A stretch of 64,000 bases of DNA, from assembly GCA_013054445.1 (NCBI GenBank), contig JAAMPI010000083.1, positions 1 through 64,000 of the forward strand, read 5' to 3'. The first letter of the stretch is position 1. Every line of letters starts with the position of its first letter. This DNA comes from Cudoniella acicularis. Its lineage: Eukaryota > Ascomycota > Leotiomycetes > Helotiales > Helotiaceae. A program made the position numbers and the translations under genes. Shown here one piece after another: positions 58,980-64,000 of the stretch. The notes beneath the pieces are model-generated. The model ran no database searches, was not told the origin of the DNA, and saw only the letters and a program-made list of their open reading frames with translations.

Positions 58980-61140
58980 ATGGCTTCAGAGCAAGGGGCA
59001 GTGTCTGCAGCAGCTCCTATTCTCAGCGCAAATTTACAAGAATCCGCCCCCATTCCCTCCACAGCGCCCGTCGTCCAGAGCGACCCAGAAGCGACGCGAA
59101 CAAAGTCATTAAAACGAAGTCGACAAGAGCAGTCGCAGAATCAAGGTCCCCCTAACCTGGCTCCAATTGCGAACTCGGGATTTGGAGCTTCTCCATCACC
59201 CAAGTCCCCCCCGCTTTAAGGGCACGTTTTCTCCCGCCTTCTCTCCTATTGTACTCACCGGAGCAGCAGCATTAGCGGACGAGCGAAGGAGACAAGAAGA
59301 TAGCCAGAGGAATCAGCAAGGCGCAATGAGTGAAAACCCGGGGCATAAGGCCCTGTCCTCTTTGATGGCACAAGGAGGAGGAGGAATGAGCAGACCTCAG
59401 GATGCGCCGATAGCAACAACTAGTATGAGTGAGGGGATGTCCACAGCAGCTAATGCAATCTCTATCCCTAGTCCGGTGCAATTCGAGGACAAGACCGAGG
59501 CCAGTCCGGCCAGTGTTACCAGCCTTGCGAGTTTAGGAAGTACAGCAAGAACCGCAACGGCTGGTTCTACCATGGTCGCGAGTCCGGCATCAATGACAAA
59601 TGCCATTGAATCAGAAAATCGGGAATCCAGGGCTGGCAACACTACACATCTACAGACACCCATGGAGGAACATTCCTCTAACCGTGCGCTCTCTTTTCCT
59701 GGCAATGTCCTAGGCCGGCCAGACGCTTCACGGGGACCTCCTCGAGGCATGAGTTTACCAATGCCAGGTCAGACTCAACAGCTAGCCCCAAGATCTCCAT
59801 CACAGAAAAAACATAAATGCCCTTATTGCGAGACTGAATTCACACGCCACCATAATCTCAAAAGCCATCTTTTGACGCACAGCCAAGAGAAGCCATATGT
59901 CTGCCAGACATGTACGATGAGATTTAGGCGATTGCATGATTTGAAGCGTCATATGAAATTACATACCGGAGAACGTCCACATATTTGCCCAAAATGTGAT
60001 CGCAAATTTGCTAGAGGTGATGCTTTGGCTCGTCACAGTAAGGGTCAGGGTGGGTGTGCTGGAAGACGAGCTAGCATGGGTAGTTTTGGAGGTGATGACG
60101 ATTTTGAAGGATCAAATGCGGGAGACGCGGATGATAATGCTATGGACGGTATCATGTATACGAACGGAACCCCCCATCCAAACGAAGCTGAAATGACTGA
60201 AGAAGAACGGCGCCGATTCAGCCTTCCTAGTATTAAAGCGCAACATGTAGGAGCAAATCAAGGGAGTGGTGAAAATTACACCACCCACTCACGCACTCCC
60301 AGTACCTATCCTCCAGCTGGCCCTAGACAACAGCAACCTACGGGTGGACTATTCCCACCAAACACAGAACGAGGCTCTTCGAGTTCGGGGACATCCCCAA
60401 GCATGCAAAATAGCGTGGTTGGAAACCATACTCCCAATACGAGCATATCTACTTTGCCACTCAACACTGGAACAAGCTCCATATTCTCACAAAGTGGGAT
60501 GACTGAAAGTCCAAAGCCCCTCAGCCCAGCTGGCATACATTCCCATCAGCTTGGACATGATTCATCCATGATCAACAGGCAAAGATCGCCAAGCTTGACG
60601 ACACAGTTTCAACAGCAACATTTTGGTCGCAGACAGTCAGGAAGAGCCTCGCCCCCTGGGATGTCACTTCCGTCGCCACATAATACTTCTCATATGCCAA
60701 AGCTTCCGGCCATTTCTGGGTTGGCCCCTCCAGACCAAAGATACACCTTGTCAAGCCAAACACCTAATCAACAGAATGTGGCAAATGGTTCCCATGGAGG
60801 CCAGCAACCGCAAACTTCGGGTCCTTCTTCTAATTCGAACTTCCAACCTACGCAAGGCCCCATTCCTGGCCGAGGGCCTCCAAGTGGTCCTGCACATCAC
60901 CAGGGAACCGGTAGCGGTAATAGTAACACCAACCTGTTTGCTGCTGGTGAGAGAGGCGTTTGGGCTTATGTTCAAACTCTCGAAGACCAGGTAAAGCAAC
61001 TATCCGAGAAGGTCCAGGTGATGGAGGGCAAAGAGAAGAGCCAAGAAGATAAGATCAATCGCCTATCCGAAGAGATCTTTTCTCTCAAGAGTCAACTCAA
61101 TGCTCAGAACTCGTCTCAAAACCAAGTCGGACATTCATAA
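58980..61140 (+). CDS. C2H2 zinc-finger transcription factor, frame broken in a C7 run
   Basis: One gene in two frames. The start MASEQGAVSAAAPIL (58980) opens a frame that reads FGASPSPKSPPL and stops at 59217-59219. Switching frame inside a run of seven C (59206-59212) gives PRFKGTFSPAFSPIVLTGAAA, which runs on unbroken to 61140. Six or nine C would restore it, giving KSPRFKG or KSPPRFKG. The long part holds three zinc fingers: CPYCETEFTRHHNLKSHLLTH, CQTCTMRFRRLHDLKRHMKLH and CPKCDRKFARGDALARH ending GQGGC. A Gln/Ser/Pro-rich region and a C-terminal coiled coil (VQTLEDQVKQLSEKV) follow. The layout fits a widely conserved fungal C2H2 regulator; I cannot name it. The rest shows no decay, so a one-base sequencing error in the homopolymer is the likeliest reading. 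Confidence 0.75.
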
Positions 61141-62159
61141 CAACAATGTACTCATAGGACGCTAGCACACGGATGTGTCCTATGATCATTATATCTAGCG
61201 TACAGTCATTTCCGTTCTGCATGGCGTAGGGAGCGAAAATTGATGTAACGATAGACATCGCACTTATTCTTCTTCAATATCCTTGGTACGACTTTTATAT
61301 GATGGTATGGCGGATGAGGCGTTGAGGGCTCTATTCGGAAGACTTCAAAAAGCTATTGGGGTTTAAGATGCCCAACGGGCTATCTCTCGCTTCCCCTGAT
61401 GAACTTTTCTTTACTTCTATTTTTATTCAAGGTGGGAGGTAAAATTGCGGAATGGCTCAGGCTTGGCTTGGGATAAGAGAGTGTACTATAGGTTCGAGCG
61501 CCTTCACGCATTGCAGCAAGAGACTATTAGTTCTTGTAACATCTCTTAGATAATCACCACTGTTGGGTTCAGTGGTAATTTCTGCAAATCTAGCATTACC
61601 CCCCTTAAGATTCGACCTGCTGCTTATTGACCTGTGAGATGCACATTTAGCTGACCAGCTTTCCTCACATTACAACCTGCCGGTGGCAAGCGAAGCCATC
61701 TATTTCTACTTGGAGGAAATTAACCATTGTGATACTTGGTGAAGGCTTCAATCTTTCACATGTTTTGATGCTAGGTTCCTTCCAACAGCTGATTTAAACA
61801 TTTGGCATTCGTGGGCGCGCAGTTAGAGCGCTCGACAGAACAGCTTTATACCGCTCGGTCACCAGCAGTTACTTATCTACAGTAGTAAAGATATTGTGGG
61901 CTGAAGTGTGGCTTGAGGCTGGTGGTCATGTACAGGGTTTGATGTTTGTTGCATGTGATCTCTGGTTCAGCCAAACGCAGGCGCTCCTCCCAAATTCCGA
62001 TGAGGCACGTCATCCTCTCCAAGCTCACGCTGGCACTCAGATTCGAACATGCGGAGGACCACGATTCCTTCTCACCCCTAACGGATTTGGTTTTCCGAAT
62101 TCACCCTTCTTGCGTAACTTATTGCCATCCACTACATTTGATAAGGAAAAGCAAGATCA
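61141..62159. other. Intergenic, 3' UTR and promoter
   Basis: Lies between the C2H2 gene and the acyltransferase. It has only short frames, including one at 61894-62352 that overlaps the acyltransferase start in another frame. No gene seen. Confidence 0.5.
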
Positions 62160-63926
62160 ATGGCTGCGCCAGCCCCTCCCCTCGAGCCTTCTCAACCCGA
62201 AGTGCGCAAGAAGCAACATCCTCCTCCTAAAAGTTACGCAGATGCAATCGAAGAGCCGTCACCTGGCGTTAGTCGGTCGAATGGTACAAATAATACGGCT
62301 CAGACCAACAGCACAAATGGCACCATTGCGACGAGCGGGAATGGAAGTGTGAAGTCGTCGCAACACACGGCTTCGGTATTGAGGATTGTAAAACCGGATC
62401 TAGAAATGGAAGAACAAGCGCGGCCAGGTCTTGAACGGCAGGAATCAGCGCAGGAGTATTCGGCGACGGTATATCTATCAGCTCGTGATGTAATTTATTG
62501 CAGCCACTAACAGATGTTTAGGGTCTCGATGAAAGCCCCAAGACTCCACCGAAACATAAGCATCGAAGATCTGGTTCACAGAAGAGCAGTTCGCAAGACA
62601 AGAGTAGCGATGAGAAGAAGCCAACTGCGTCTAACGATGTCAAGAAGACGAATAAAACTAAGGCTAAAGACACCAAAGAAGGTTCTGTCGTCTTTGAGAA
62701 AGTTGAGGGTACTCAAAACGGAAGCAAGCTTATAAGTGTCAAACCTGCTATTGAAAACGAAAAACCACGTCGTAGGGACCAGAAGAAGACGTCTAAGCTT
62801 TCCAAAGAGGAAGGTCTTGCTAGTGGCAAGATAGCAGGTCAAAGATGGCAGACCAGTGGGATTCGATTTGCACCCATGAATGTACCTCTCCAGAGGAGGC
62901 TCCAGACCTTGGTGGTTCTGCTGCACACCCTCTGCATTGCTATCTGCGTCTCATTATTCTTCTTTCTGTGTGCAATACCGCTATTCTGGCCTCTATTAAT
63001 CCCCTACATGATTTATTGCCTAACATCAAAAGCGTCGACCTCTGGCACCCTGAGCCATCGCTCTAATTTTTTACGATCGCTTCCTGTCTGGTCTCTTTTT
63101 GCATCATACTTCCCGGCTAGGTTGCACAGAACTCAGGAACTCCCCCCTACAAGGAAATATATTTTCGGTTACCATCCTCATGGAATTCTTTCCTTAGGAG
63201 CCTTCGGAGCCTTCGCTACTGAAGCACTTGGGTTCTCTCAACTTTTCCCGGGAATAAAGAATACACTGTTGACGCTTGATTCCAATTTTCGCATACCCAT
63301 ATATCGAGACTATGCTCTGGCAATGGGAATATCTTCTGTTTCCAAAGAGTCCTGTGAGAATCTTCTCTCTAAAGGAGGACCGAACAAGGTAAATTAACAC
63401 TCTAAACTTTTACTCCTTCGATGTGCTGACTGGCTTTTAGGAGGGAATGGGCAGAGCAATTACCATTGTCATTGGTGGGGCTCGTGAGTCTTTAGATGCT
63501 CAGCCATATTCTCTCAGGCTGGTCCTGAAACGTCGAAAGGGATTTGTCAAGATGGCAATTCGAACTGGAGCAGATCTCGTCCCCGTCCTAGCATTTGGCG
63601 AGAACGATCTGTACGACCAATTCAATTCAGAATCGCACCCAAAGATTCATAAATTTCAGCTCTTGGTTAAGAAGTTCCTCGGCTTTACTGTCCCTCTTTT
63701 TCATGCCAGAGGCATCTTCAATTATGATGTAGGTCTGATGCCATATCGAAGGCCCCTGAATATCGTGGTGGGAAGACCAATAAGGGTAGCCCAGTCCCCG
63801 AGGCCCGAACAGGATGAGATCGATCGCGTTCACGAGGAGTACGTGAGAGAACTAGAGAGGTTATGGGATCTGTGGAAGGATGACTTTGCCCCTGATCGAA
63901 AAGAGGAGATGCAGGTTCTTGAATGA
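62160..63926 (+). CDS. DGA1: Diacylglycerol O-acyltransferase 2
   Basis: A 553-residue membrane enzyme in three exons (62160-62468, 62522-63388, 63441-63926; GT-AG introns of 53 and 52 nt). It makes triacylglycerol from diacylglycerol and acyl-CoA at the endoplasmic reticulum and lipid droplets. The first 220 residues are a low-complexity Lys/Ser/Asn-rich extension (KKTNKTKAKDTKEG) found in some fungal forms but absent in yeast Dga1. A hydrophobic hairpin follows at about residues 232-268. The acyltransferase core shows YHPHG (320-324), followed by ILSLGAFGAFATEALG, then RDYALAMGISSVSKESC, GRAITIVIGGARESL and, near the end, LNIVVGRPI. The YHPHG and GGARESL motifs are diagnostic for DGAT2. Intact. 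Confidence 0.93.
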
Positions 63927-64000
63927 TCCAAACGAAGACTCGGGCAAGCTATTATCGATGGAGACATTGTAATTGTGATGGAGTTATTGGTTGGTATTGG

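Overview
The window comes from the nuclear genome of a filamentous ascomycete (Pezizomycotina). Genes are interrupted by short introns of about 45-170 nt, often with a recognisable CTAAC-type branch site. The gene families are typical of such fungi: Zn2Cys6 regulator, KipA-type kinesin, Moco sulfurase, SWIM protein and a NIS1-type secreted effector. A plant-associated Leotiomycete is my best guess, but this rests on protein resemblance only. No tRNA, rRNA, CRISPR array or intact transposon was found.

Left part (2.6-20.7 kb). A Cys-rich single-pass membrane protein (2601-3986, -) is followed by a NosA/RosA/Pro1-like Zn2Cys6 developmental regulator (6438-8551, -) with about 5.3 kb of gene-poor DNA upstream. 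Next come a SAM-PH scaffold protein (13899-16325, +), an SOD-like mitochondrial ribosomal protein of the mS42/mS43 type (16866-17869, -) and, divergently from it, the molybdenum cofactor sulfurase (18162-20657, +). These all look intact.

Middle part (21.1-36.9 kb). This AT-rich stretch holds mostly metabolic genes that are almost intact but carry small lesions. They are a dienelactone hydrolase relic with a nonsense codon, a secreted protein gene lacking a splice acceptor AG, a bZIP factor with one in-frame TGA and an FMN alpha-hydroxyacid dehydrogenase relic (frameshift, AT donor, lost N-terminus). Two Zn alcohol dehydrogenases follow: one with a GA in place of a GT donor, the other with a frameshift and two stops. 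A complete NIS1-like effector gene and an intact SWIM zinc-finger gene sit among them. I read this as a former metabolic or host-interaction island in decay. Assembly error must be excluded for the two homopolymer indels in the window.

Right part (37.4-64 kb). Mostly housekeeping genes: a membrane-anchored histidine acid phosphatase (37368-39238, +), a FUT8-like type II glycosyltransferase (40537-42435, -), a Kip2/KipA kinesin with a GC-AG intron (47554-50612, -), an STK19-family protein (53823-55010, -), a phosphoglycerate-mutase-like phosphatase (55221-56198, +), a C2H2 zinc-finger factor split by a C7 homopolymer frameshift (58980-61140, +), and a diacylglycerol acyltransferase 2 (62160-63926, +). 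Long gene-free regions (42.4-47.5, 50.6-53.8, 56.2-59.0 kb) separate them. They carry only microsatellites, palindromes and short motifs.
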